The translations under genes and the position numbers were made by a program. DNA of 27,300 nt from Bacillota bacterium. Its GTDB lineage: Bacteria > Bacillota > Clostridia > Oscillospirales > Acutalibacteraceae. The notes beneath the pieces are model-generated. The model saw nothing but the letters and a program-made list of their open reading frames with translations, was not told the DNA's origin and did not search any database. Shown in pieces: positions 7,936 through 14,996 of this stretch (position 1 is its first letter; each line of letters begins with the position of its first letter). The stretch covers positions 1 to 27,300 of the forward strand of contig JAEWBE010000131.1 in the NCBI GenBank assembly GCA_023391275.1, in the 5' to 3' direction.

Positions 7936-7972
7936 TGAGCATATTTACCTTTACGCAGGGTAAATATGCTCA
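7936..7972 (+). promoter_or_regulatory. Intercistronic stem-loop between binding-protein and ATPase genes
   Basis: TGAGCATATTTACC (7936-7949) and GGTAAATATGCTCA (7959-7972) form a perfect 14-pair stem with a nine-base loop. No T-run follows, so it is unlikely to be a strong terminator. It more likely shields the upstream mRNA from 3' exonucleases so that the binding protein is made in excess over the membrane components, as in other binding-protein-dependent transport operons. Confidence 0.7.
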
Positions 7973-8009
7973 CCATAAAAAAGTTAGGTGTTGTTTAGGA
8001 GGAAATCAG

Positions 8010-9521
8010 ATGCAGGAAAATGTAGCGCTGAGTATGACAGGGATAACAAAACAATTTCCGGGTGTACTGGCTTTGGATGATGTTAGCCTGAGAGTACTAA
8101 GAGGAGAAGTGCATGCTCTGCTGGGCGAAAATGGGGCAGGCAAATCGACTCTTATGAAAATTCTTGCCGGGGCTTATCAAAAAGATTCAGGTGAAATTGA
8201 GGTATTTTCAAAAAAGGTAGAGATTGATACACCCAAAAGCGCCGAAGATTTAGGAATCGTGATTATCTACCAGGAATTGAATTTGATTCCGGGTTTAACT
8301 GTTGCAGAAAATATTTTTATGGGACACCATAAGATGAAAAATAAATTTCAAATTGATTGGAATCAAATGAATCAAAAGGCGTCACAGCTGCTTAAGAATT
8401 TAGAAGTTGATGTTCAAGCGCACGATTATGTAAAGAACCTTGGAATTGCCCAACAGCAGATGGTGGAAATCACCAGAGCGCTGTCAGTGAATGCAAAGAT
8501 TATTATTATGGATGAACCGACAGCGCCTTTAACAGAGCGCGAGACAAAAAATCTATTTAAAATGATCGGGAAACTGAAAGAGAACGGAGTCTCCGTTATT
8601 TACATTTCGCATCGTTTAGAAGAAGTAGAGCAGATTTGTGACAGGGCAACCATTATGCGCGACGGAAAAACGATAACGGAAATCAATGTTGCCGACGTAA
8701 CAATAGACGACATCATCAAGCATATGGTGGGGCGCGAATTAAAGGAGAAATTTCCAAGGATCGAAAAGACGATCGGCAAAGAAATATTCCGTGTGGAAAA
8801 TTTGTGTTCCGGCTCAAAAGTACAACATATAAATTTTGGAATCAATGCGGGGGAAGTTCTGTGTATCGGCGGGCTGGTGGGCGCCGGAAGAACAGAGACT
8901 GCAAGAGCGATATTTGGTCTGGAGCATCTTACGGAGGGCAAAATTTATATTGAAGGAAAAGAGTGTAAAATAAGGAATCCGAGAGATGCAATAGAATTGG
9001 GAATAGGTTTTGTTACAGAAGACCGAAAAGGCGAAGGACTTGTGTTAATGCTGGGGGTCGGCGATAACATAACACTTGCTTCGTTAAAGAATTTTAGCAA
9101 CAGATTCCATTTGGATTTAAAAAAAGAACAGAAAACAGTTGAAGAGTACATAGATAAATTGAACATAAAAACCCCCTCTTCCCAGCAGAGAGTTCGTAAT
9201 TTGTCGGGCGGGAACCAGCAGAAAATTGTTTTGGCCAAGTGGATGCTTTCGAAGTGCAAAGTATTAATCTTTGACGAACCAACCAGAGGGATCGACGTGG
9301 GCGCCAAAATAGAGGTTTACAATATTATTAATGAACTGGCCAAAGCGGGAAAAGCGATTATGGTCATCACTTCGGAGATACCTGAACTTTTAGGAATATG
9401 TGACCGGATTTTGGTAATGGCAAGAGGACGGGTGAGCGGAGAGTTAAAGAGAGAGGAAGCAACGCAGGAAGGAATCATGACGTATGCTACCGGTATTGAT
9501 TTGGCTAAAGAAGCTATTTAA
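8010..9521 (+). CDS. Sugar ABC transporter ATP-binding protein (RbsA/MglA-like, two ATPase domains)
   Basis: This 503-residue cytoplasmic protein carries two ABC domains, the usual RbsA/XylG/MglA length. The first has Walker A GENGAGKST (39-47) and Walker B IIIMDEPTAPLT (164-175), with a degenerate signature around LGIAQQQMVEI. The second has the expected degenerate Walker A (GLVGAGRTE), signature LSGGNQQK and Walker B VLIFDEPTRGIDVG. It energises import of the ligand captured by the preceding lipoprotein. ATG 8010 has AGGAGG (7997-8002) seven bases upstream; the open frame extends upstream through the intercistronic hairpin, but that part is not coding. Its stop overlaps the possible permease ATG at 9521. 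Confidence 0.93.
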   Translation: MQENVALSMTGITKQFPGVLALDDVSLRVLRGEVHALLGENGAGKSTLMKILAGAYQKDSGEIEVFSKKVEIDTPKSAEDLGIVIIYQELNLIPGLTVAENIFMGHHKMKNKFQIDWNQMNQKASQLLKNLEVDVQAHDYVKNLGIAQQQMVEITRALSVNAKIIIMDEPTAPLTERETKNLFKMIGKLKENGVSVIYISHRLEEVEQICDRATIMRDGKTITEINVADVTIDDIIKHMVGRELKEKFPRIEKTIGKEIFRVENLCSGSKVQHINFGINAGEVLCIGGLVGAGRTETARAIFGLEHLTEGKIYIEGKECKIRNPRDAIELGIGFVTEDRKGEGLVLMLGVGDNITLASLKNFSNRFHLDLKKEQKTVEEYIDKLNIKTPSSQQRVRNLSGGNQQKIVLAKWMLSKCKVLIFDEPTRGIDVGAKIEVYNIINELAKAGKAIMVITSEIPELLGICDRILVMARGRVSGELKREEATQEGIMTYATGIDLAKEAI

Positions 9522-10540
9522 TGAAAGGAAAGAAGAAATCGATGGAAAAAAGGACAAAGGCTTCAAATAACAACAGCACGATGGGAATTCTAGTTGCACT
9601 GATTGCTTTGTGTGTAATCTTATCTTTAGCCAGTAAAAGTTTCTTGACAACATCCAATCTGTTGAATGTACTGCAGCAGATTTCTATTAATTTTACCATT
9701 GCAATAGGAATGTCATTTATTATATTGCTTGGCGGAATCGATTTATCAGTAGGCTCCAACACCGCGTTTTGCGGACTCATCATGGCGATTTTAATGAAAA
9801 ATGCGATGGTTCCTGTATGGCTCAGCATATTAATCGGAATATTGTGCGCGGGTCTGGTTGGGCTTATAAATGGCACTTTAATTACTTTATTTAATTTGCC
9901 TCCCTTCATTGCCACTTTGGGCATGATGTCAATCGCAAGAGGAATTGCCTACACCATAACAGCGGGGCAGCCGATTTACACATTCCCGCCTTCATTTACC
10001 GGGATCACTGCACGGGTAATGGGGATTCCGTTAATCACAATTATCATTATGATATTGCTTTTCGTCGTCGCGGCATATGCCCTTAAATATATGAAATATG
10101 GAAGATATATCTATGCTATCGGCGGAAATGAAAATTGCGCGAAATTGTCGGGAATCAATGTTAAAAAAGTAAAGTGCCTTGCATATGTAATCAGTGGCTT
10201 TTGCTGCGGAATCGCAGGAATGCTGTTAACTTCAAGGCTTGACTCGGCGGTGCCTACCAATGCGGATGGTGCGGAGATGGACGCAATCGCGGCGGTGGTT
10301 ATCGGCGGAATATCGATGAACGGCGGCGAAGGAAAGCTCACAGGTACTTTAATCGGCGCATTGATTATCGGGGTAATCGGAAACGGCCTGAATCTTTTAA
10401 ATGTACCTCAAGGGGCACAAAAAATGGTAAAAGGCCTGATTATCTTAATCGCGGTAATTGTGGACGTTCTGAGAAGAAGAGAGAAATCCGGGTCAGGTTC
10501 AACCGCCTGGATCAGCAGACTGATAAAGAGCAAAGGATAA
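9521..10540 (+). CDS. Sugar ABC transporter permease (RbsC-like)
   Basis: This integral membrane permease of the RbsC/XylH/AraH family has 339 residues from ATG 9521. Many hydrophobic segments are visible (MGILVALIALCVILSLA, GMSFIILLGGIDLS, and a C-terminal LIIGVIGNGLNLL). The conserved GGIDLSVGS motif and AAVVIGGISMNGGEG loop are diagnostic. ATG 9521 overlaps the ATPase stop by one base (TAATG), implying translational coupling. ATG 9542 (332 residues) has a better placed AAGGAAAG and may be the true start. It forms the membrane channel with the preceding ATPase and lipoprotein. Confidence 0.93.
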   Translation: MKGKKKSMEKRTKASNNNSTMGILVALIALCVILSLASKSFLTTSNLLNVLQQISINFTIAIGMSFIILLGGIDLSVGSNTAFCGLIMAILMKNAMVPVWLSILIGILCAGLVGLINGTLITLFNLPPFIATLGMMSIARGIAYTITAGQPIYTFPPSFTGITARVMGIPLITIIIMILLFVVAAYALKYMKYGRYIYAIGGNENCAKLSGINVKKVKCLAYVISGFCCGIAGMLLTSRLDSAVPTNADGAEMDAIAAVVIGGISMNGGEGKLTGTLIGALIIGVIGNGLNLLNVPQGAQKMVKGLIILIAVIVDVLRRREKSGSGSTAWISRLIKSKG

Positions 10541-10594
10541 AAGAATTTTTATATGAGTCCGACTGGTTTTATGTAAATGAAGGAGTGAGAAAAA

Positions 10595-10963
10595 GTGGGA
10601 ATGGGACATAAAAAATGGTGTATCCCTGATATGTTTATGAAAGAGCCTACCAATAAAGACGTTCCGTCACATGAGAGCATCAGTTTTATCAATACCGGCG
10701 AAGAAGATGCGACTGTTGAAATAACGGCAGTTTTTGAGGACGATCGTAAACCGATCATCATCCGCGATGTAGTGGTGGAGCCTATGAAGTCTTTGCATTT
10801 CAGAATGGATAAGCTGGATAAATGGAATATTAGTATTCCGACGGAAACACCTTATTCTGTTTTTATAAACAGCAATCAAAATGTAGTGGTGGAGTATGCG
10901 CGGCTGAATTGGATTGAGGGAAAAATGCAGAGCTTCGGCACAATGGCGTACTATGAGGATTAA
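10595..10963 (+). CDS. Sensory rhodopsin transducer-like (ASRT superfamily) small-molecule-binding protein
   Basis: This small soluble protein of 122 residues resembles the Anabaena sensory rhodopsin transducer family. Shared features are an N-terminal tryptophan followed by IPD, the block SHESISFINTGEEDATVEITAVFED, a PMKSLHFR segment, and a C-terminal VVVEYARLNW ending in MAYYED. The family is a beta-sandwich predicted, in comparative genomics, to bind carbohydrates or similar small ligands in bacteria lacking rhodopsins. The GTG start at 10595 has GAAGGAG nine bases upstream. It lies between the permease and two dehydrogenase genes, so a role in sensing, holding or modifying the transported polyol is plausible. 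No rhodopsin gene is present here. Its biochemical function is unknown. Confidence 0.8.
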   Translation: MGMGHKKWCIPDMFMKEPTNKDVPSHESISFINTGEEDATVEITAVFEDDRKPIIIRDVVVEPMKSLHFRMDKLDKWNISIPTETPYSVFINSNQNVVVEYARLNWIEGKMQSFGTMAYYED

Positions 10964-11002
10964 TAGAAAAATAAAATTTGATAAAAGTGAGGACGAGACA
11001 AA

Positions 11003-11788
11003 ATGGAACAAAAAAGAATTGCAATCGTAACAGGGGGAACCCGCGGAATGGGTAAGGCCATCAGTTTAAGACTGGCCAAGGATGGCAATATTGTGTTTGC
11101 TGTTTACCATTCAAACGAAAAGAACGCACAGGAAACGAATCAACTGCTAAAACAGATTTCGCCGGAATCAGAAGTAATACAAGGGAATGTCGCCAATGAA
11201 AAAGAGGTGAAAAGCCTTGTTGAAAAGATCGGCAGCAAGTATGGCAGAATCGATATTTTAGTAAATAATGCGGGAATTTTTGATTTCAGATTTATTGAGG
11301 ACATGGATGAACAATATCTGGATAAGGTGCTGAATACAAATTTTAAGAGCCAGTATTTCATGGTTCATGCGGTGATTCCGTATATGAAGAAAAATAAATT
11401 CGGAAGAATTGTAAATGCGTCATCCATTTCGAGTACGTTTTCCGATGTAGGGCTGGTCGCCTACGCAGCAAGCAAGGCAGGGGTGGATATGCTTACGAAA
11501 ATCGGCTCTGCGGAATTAGCCCCTTACAACATTACGGTGAATGCGTATGCACCTGGGATTATACATACTGATATGACGGATGAAATGATTGTTGAAAGAG
11601 GAGACGTACAAGTACAGCAGATTTCACTCAATCGATTCGGCACAGGTGAAGACGCCTCTGCTTTGGTCGGCTTTCTGGCCTCGGAGGAAGCGGGATATAT
11701 TACCGGAGAGATTATTGGAGTGGACGGAGGATTCTTTAAAGTGCAGAATCCGCACAGAGCCTACGAATATGTGAACAGCAAATCATAA
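11003..11788 (+). CDS. Short-chain dehydrogenase/reductase (SDR) family oxidoreductase
   Basis: This classical SDR has 261 residues. The nucleotide motif TGGTRGMG is at 10-17, NNAG at 88-91, catalytic Ser around 140-141, and YAASK gives Tyr154 and Lys158. The C-terminal GEIIGVDGGF is typical; a tail of about 16 residues beyond it (to YEYVNSKS) is longer than in FabG-like enzymes and could complete the substrate pocket. The ATG follows GAGGACG-like purines. In context it probably oxidises a polyol or reduces a ketose, perhaps a threitol/erythrulose-type reaction. General FabG-like annotation would be misleading here because no other fatty-acid genes are nearby. Confidence 0.9.
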   Translation: MEQKRIAIVTGGTRGMGKAISLRLAKDGNIVFAVYHSNEKNAQETNQLLKQISPESEVIQGNVANEKEVKSLVEKIGSKYGRIDILVNNAGIFDFRFIEDMDEQYLDKVLNTNFKSQYFMVHAVIPYMKKNKFGRIVNASSISSTFSDVGLVAYAASKAGVDMLTKIGSAELAPYNITVNAYAPGIIHTDMTDEMIVERGDVQVQQISLNRFGTGEDASALVGFLASEEAGYITGEIIGVDGGFFKVQNPHRAYEYVNSKS

Positions 11789-11806
11789 AAATAACGATAG
11801 GAGACA

Positions 11807-12880
11807 ATGATTAGAATGAGTCAGAGCATGAAAGCGTTAAAAGCATATGCACCGTATGATTATCGTCTGGTTGAAACGGAAGTCCCCGAGGTGCATGGAA
11901 AAGAAATATTGATTAAGGTAATCGCCTGCGGAATTTGCGCGGGAGATTTGAAAGCGTATCACGGTGGAATCAGGTTTTGGGGAACCTCTCCCGAAACGCA
12001 GTATATTGACGCTCCCGTAACAGGAGGCCATGAATTTTTCGGTGAAATCGTGGAGATGGGAAAAGATGTTCAAGGATATGACCTTGGCGATATAGTCACG
12101 GCCGAGCAGATTGTTCCCTGCAATGAATGCGATTACTGTAAAGACGGACATTATTGGATGTGTCAGAGCTCGGCGGTATATGGGTTTAAAACGCATGCGC
12201 AGGGTGGATTCGCAGAATACATGAAGCTGCACGAGAACAGTATTTTACATAAAATCCCCAAAAACTTTACGATTGAACAGGCTGCCATGATTGAACCCTA
12301 TGCCTGTGGAATGCACGCTGCCGAGCGTGGAAGAATCCGGCACAGCGACATCGTCGTGGTTGGCGGTTTGGGCGCAATCGGCCTGGCAATTGTAAATGTA
12401 GCTAAATTATCCCTCCCGAAAATGATTATCGGCGTTGATGTGCGTGAAAGCAGACTTAAAATGGGAAAAGGATACGGCTGCGATGTTGTTTTGAATCCGA
12501 TGGAATGCGATGTTGCCGAGGAGGTCAAAAAGCTGACCGACGGTAAGGGCTGCAATTTGTATATTGAAGCTTCCGGCAACGAAAAAAGTGTCATGCAGGG
12601 TTTGGAATCCGTACGGAACCTGGGGAAATATGTTCAATTTGGCGTGTTTGCTGACGAGGTTAAGGCGGATTGGAATATTATCGGCGACACGAAAGAAATT
12701 GAAATTTATGGCTCACACCTTTCCGCCCTGTGCTATGATGCGGTAATCAGCGGAATCGGAAGCGGACTTTTGAAAACAGACGGTTTGATTTCACACAAAT
12801 TCAAACTGAAAGATTGGGAAGAAGCATTTAAGACTGCGGAAAAAGATCCCGACGCAATGAAAGTCGTGCTGGTTCCATGA
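11807..12880 (+). CDS. Zinc-dependent dehydrogenase resembling erythritol/L-threitol dehydrogenase (EltD-like)
   Basis: This 357-residue MDR enzyme has candidate catalytic-zinc residues Cys44 (GICAGD), His75-Glu76 (GGHEFFG) and Glu163 (IEP), and structural-zinc cysteines 105/108/111/119. The Rossmann motif GGLGAIG is at 186-192 with Asp211 after it, suggesting NAD. The blocks GICAGDLKAYHG, EQIVPCNECDYC and VQFGVF closely recall mycobacterial EltD, which oxidises erythritol and L-threitol. This assignment is from remembered family patterns and remains a prediction. AGGAG (11799-11803) is only three bases before ATG 11807, so ATG 11816 (12 bases) is also possible. It is the last gene of the transporter operon and gives the best clue that the ligand is a short polyol. 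Confidence 0.87.
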   Translation: MIRMSQSMKALKAYAPYDYRLVETEVPEVHGKEILIKVIACGICAGDLKAYHGGIRFWGTSPETQYIDAPVTGGHEFFGEIVEMGKDVQGYDLGDIVTAEQIVPCNECDYCKDGHYWMCQSSAVYGFKTHAQGGFAEYMKLHENSILHKIPKNFTIEQAAMIEPYACGMHAAERGRIRHSDIVVVGGLGAIGLAIVNVAKLSLPKMIIGVDVRESRLKMGKGYGCDVVLNPMECDVAEEVKKLTDGKGCNLYIEASGNEKSVMQGLESVRNLGKYVQFGVFADEVKADWNIIGDTKEIEIYGSHLSALCYDAVISGIGSGLLKTDGLISHKFKLKDWEEAFKTAEKDPDAMKVVLVP

Positions 12881-12934
12881 GCATCGGCAAGTTTTTTGCC
12901 TGTGTCTGCTGAAATCAAAAAATTCAATTAGAAA

Positions 12935-12982
12935 ATAAAATCAAGGCGGGAAGACAGATTCATCTTCCCGCCTTGATTTTAT
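12935..12982. terminator. Bidirectional rho-independent terminator between convergent operons
   Basis: A perfect 20-pair inverted repeat (12935-12954 with 12963-12982, eight-base loop cagattca) has a GC core GGCGGGAAGA flanked by A-run and T-run arms. It can terminate the polyol operon on the plus strand and the RraA operon on the minus strand. Confidence 0.92.
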
Positions 12983-13064
12983 GCGTACAATTAAAAAATC
13001 AGCCGCCATCCGCCGATCGGTTCAAGCCATTATTTAAGTATGAAAATCAGCTATAACATTCGTC

Positions 13065-13730
13065 TCAAAGAATACCGAACTTTGAAAAAGCGGCCGTAGC
13101 GGTCATGCCGCCCTCAATTGCTTTGCGAACCAGTTTTTCGCCTGCGGCCTTTTCCAGCGCTCTTTCCAGTACCGTGTCCGCAATCTGGTGTGGAATAGCC
13201 AGTACTCCGTCCACATCGCCGAAAATGAGATCGCCGTTTTGGACCGTCACCTGCCCGATTTCGAGCGGGCAGCGGAAGTCCGCCACCTGTGTACGGACAC
13301 TGGAGTCCTGTGCGTAACAGCCGCAGCTGAACACAGGCCAGTTCTGCTCCAGCACCTGCGGGGTGTCGCGGTGCCATCCGTTGAGAACTGCGCCGGCTGC
13401 TCCGCGGGTGCGGGCGGTGGCGGTAAGAAGTTCGCCCCAATAAGCACAGCGTTTGGTGCCGCCGGAAGCAATGTAAATCTCATTTTTCTCAAGCTGATCC
13501 AGTGCCTCGGTTAGAAGGCCGAAAGGCTTTTTCTGGGGGCCGTACACATCAATCATCAGTACGGTCATTGCCTTTCCTGCCAGTTTCATCCCGTCTTTTA
13601 ACGGGTGGATATCCTGCGGCAGAAATTGGTGGTAATAGCCCATGCCGTCAAGAATATCTCCAACCACCGGTGTATAAAGCTTTTCCTTCATAAGGGCGAA
13701 CATTTCATCTTCATTTTTCCAAACAGGCAT
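13065..13730 (-). CDS. RraA-family aldolase/decarboxylase-like protein (HMG/CHA aldolase fold)
   Basis: This 221-residue soluble protein belongs to the RraA/dimethylmenaquinone-methyltransferase-like family. Members include 4-hydroxy-4-methyl-2-oxoglutarate aldolase and oxaloacetate decarboxylase; others bind RNase E. Family signatures are GGTKRCAYWGE (90-100), RGAAGAVLNGWHRD (109-122, with Arg121 and Asp122 corresponding to the catalytic Arg-Asp pair) and GDVDGVLAIP (171-180). Conservation of the Arg-Asp pair suggests a metal-dependent lyase. The ATG has AAGGAG nine bases upstream. It ends the minus-strand operon with HyuA and the transporter, suggesting cleavage of a 2-oxo acid made from the imported compound. 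The substrate cannot be named from sequence. Confidence 0.88.
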   Translation of the reverse strand: MPVWKNEDEMFALMKEKLYTPVVGDILDGMGYYHQFLPQDIHPLKDGMKLAGKAMTVLMIDVYGPQKKPFGLLTEALDQLEKNEIYIASGGTKRCAYWGELLTATARTRGAAGAVLNGWHRDTPQVLEQNWPVFSCGCYAQDSSVRTQVADFRCPLEIGQVTVQNGDLIFGDVDGVLAIPHQIADTVLERALEKAAGEKLVRKAIEGGMTATAAFSKFGIL

Positions 13731-13782
13731 TTTATCAATCTCCTTGTATTCTTTGATTTCACGATCCGGAAAGAAAAAGGAA

Positions 13783-14331
13783 CTACAGCTTGAAAGCCGT
13801 TTTCAGACCGGCCAGCACATCCTCGCCCGCTTCCGCAGGAATCTTTTTGCACGCCAGTTTGATAAAACGATGGTAAGGGTCCGTTTTTCCGCCAATGGTA
13901 AAGCGAGTGCCGCCTTTTTGGTACAGGGTCAGCCGCTTTGACTGTGTGGTTTTCACCTCGTCAATTTCATCCCATTTCAGTGTGCTGGCTACACCGAAAA
14001 TAGAAATATAGGTTATTCTGTCATCAAACACGAGGATCACTTTCACGAAAGAATACAGAACCATTCCACAGCCGAATGCCGCGGAGGCGAAAAGAAAGAT
14101 GTAGGTATTCAGCTTTGACTGGGCGGAAGGCGCCAACTGTTCGGGGCGCGTAAAGAGGAAATAGAGCACAATGCCCGCTTCCACCCATAAGGCAAAGCCA
14201 AGGACTGCCGTCAGCGGCGTTTCACGGATTCGAAGCACCTCGCCCGGTTGCAAATCACATTTTTTCATAAGCACAAAAATACCTGTGCCAATGACGACTG
14301 CGGCAAACAGAATTGTTACGGCTATTTCCAC
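13783..14331 (-). CDS. Small membrane protein with PH-like C-terminal region, function unknown
   Basis: This protein of about 182 residues is not confidently assigned. Three hydrophobic segments are visible near the N-terminus (AVTILFAAVVIGTGIFVLM, LTAVLGFALWVEAGIVLYFLF and YIFLFASAAFGCGMVLYSF). They are followed by a soluble part, KVILVFDDRITYISIFGVASTLKWDEIDEVK and FTIGGKTDPYHRFIKL, that resembles the bacterial PH-like domain of small integral membrane proteins. I chose GTG 14331 because AAGGAG lies eight bases upstream; a GTG at 14340 overlaps that site. It lies five bases after the metallopeptidase-like gene. A membrane-anchoring or assembly role for the neighbouring enzymes is possible, but nothing in the sequence proves it. 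Confidence 0.75.
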   Translation of the reverse strand: MEIAVTILFAAVVIGTGIFVLMKKCDLQPGEVLRIRETPLTAVLGFALWVEAGIVLYFLFTRPEQLAPSAQSKLNTYIFLFASAAFGCGMVLYSFVKVILVFDDRITYISIFGVASTLKWDEIDEVKTTQSKRLTLYQKGGTRFTIGGKTDPYHRFIKLACKKIPAEAGEDVLAGLKTAFKL

Positions 14332-14336
14332 TTTAG

Positions 14337-14996
14337 TCACTCCTTCTTATCGCTGTAATTCAAAATGCTTTCATATAGATTTTTTGCAAGACGTTTGTTC
14401 TGGGAATAAAGCAGAAGAACGTCGAACACAAATGGAGAAAAGGAAAGGTGCAGCAGCTGCTGCGCAAAGGCCATTGCACCGATTTCCTGCAGGCTGACCA
14501 CTTTGGAAAGATTCTGAAGCTTCCCGATTTTCCATAAGCAAAGAAGCTTTTGGTTTGTGTAAAGATTGGGGCGGATGCACTCAAAATAATGGTACAGCTC
14601 ATGGGCAATCAGAATGTCTTCCGTATGGATGCTGCCAAGCAGCTCGGCGAGCTCCTGCTCCTGAATCAGCAAATCTGTCTGTTTTATCGTTTCCTGAAAA
14701 ACCGAGATGTGGTCCGGTTCGTTGAAGCAGGCAAACATCGTGTAATTCCCGTCGTCTTTCCCGTTGATATGCTCAACCGTCAGTCCGAGCTTTTTAGCGT
14801 AAGCTTCGGGGCGAAGCTTTCCGCATTTTTCACACACTTCATCTGCCAGTGCTTCCCCGCACCGGCGCGCATTTTTTATAAACTCAGCTTTCTGTTCATC
14901 GGAGATTCGGCCGATCAGCGGTTCTCTGCGCATGGCGTAGTCATCCCAGAAAGGGTCTTTCAGGAGCATCAGGCTTTGCAGCATAGTCTTAATCAT
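14337..14996 (-). CDS. Putative zinc metallopeptidase, M78 (ImmA/IrrE)-like, HELYH motif
   Basis: This is a 219-residue soluble protein of unknown function. A zinc-binding HExxH motif is visible as HELYH (132-136) in DILIAHELYHYFE. Downstream SLQEIGAMAFAQQLL (168-182) supplies a Glu171 candidate third ligand and resembles the E-x-x-A-x-x-FA-x-x-LL block of ImmA/IrrE (M78) peptidases. A CEKC pair (55-58) might bind another metal. No signal peptide or helix-turn-helix is apparent. Its ATG overlaps the hydantoinase stop (ATGA), so it is translationally coupled to that enzyme. A maturation or regulatory protease for the HyuA-type protein or its transporter is a reasonable inference, but untested. 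Confidence 0.78.
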   Translation of the reverse strand: MIKTMLQSLMLLKDPFWDDYAMRREPLIGRISDEQKAEFIKNARRCGEALADEVCEKCGKLRPEAYAKKLGLTVEHINGKDDGNYTMFACFNEPDHISVFQETIKQTDLLIQEQELAELLGSIHTEDILIAHELYHYFECIRPNLYTNQKLLCLWKIGKLQNLSKVVSLQEIGAMAFAQQLLHLSFSPFVFDVLLLYSQNKRLAKNLYESILNYSDKKE

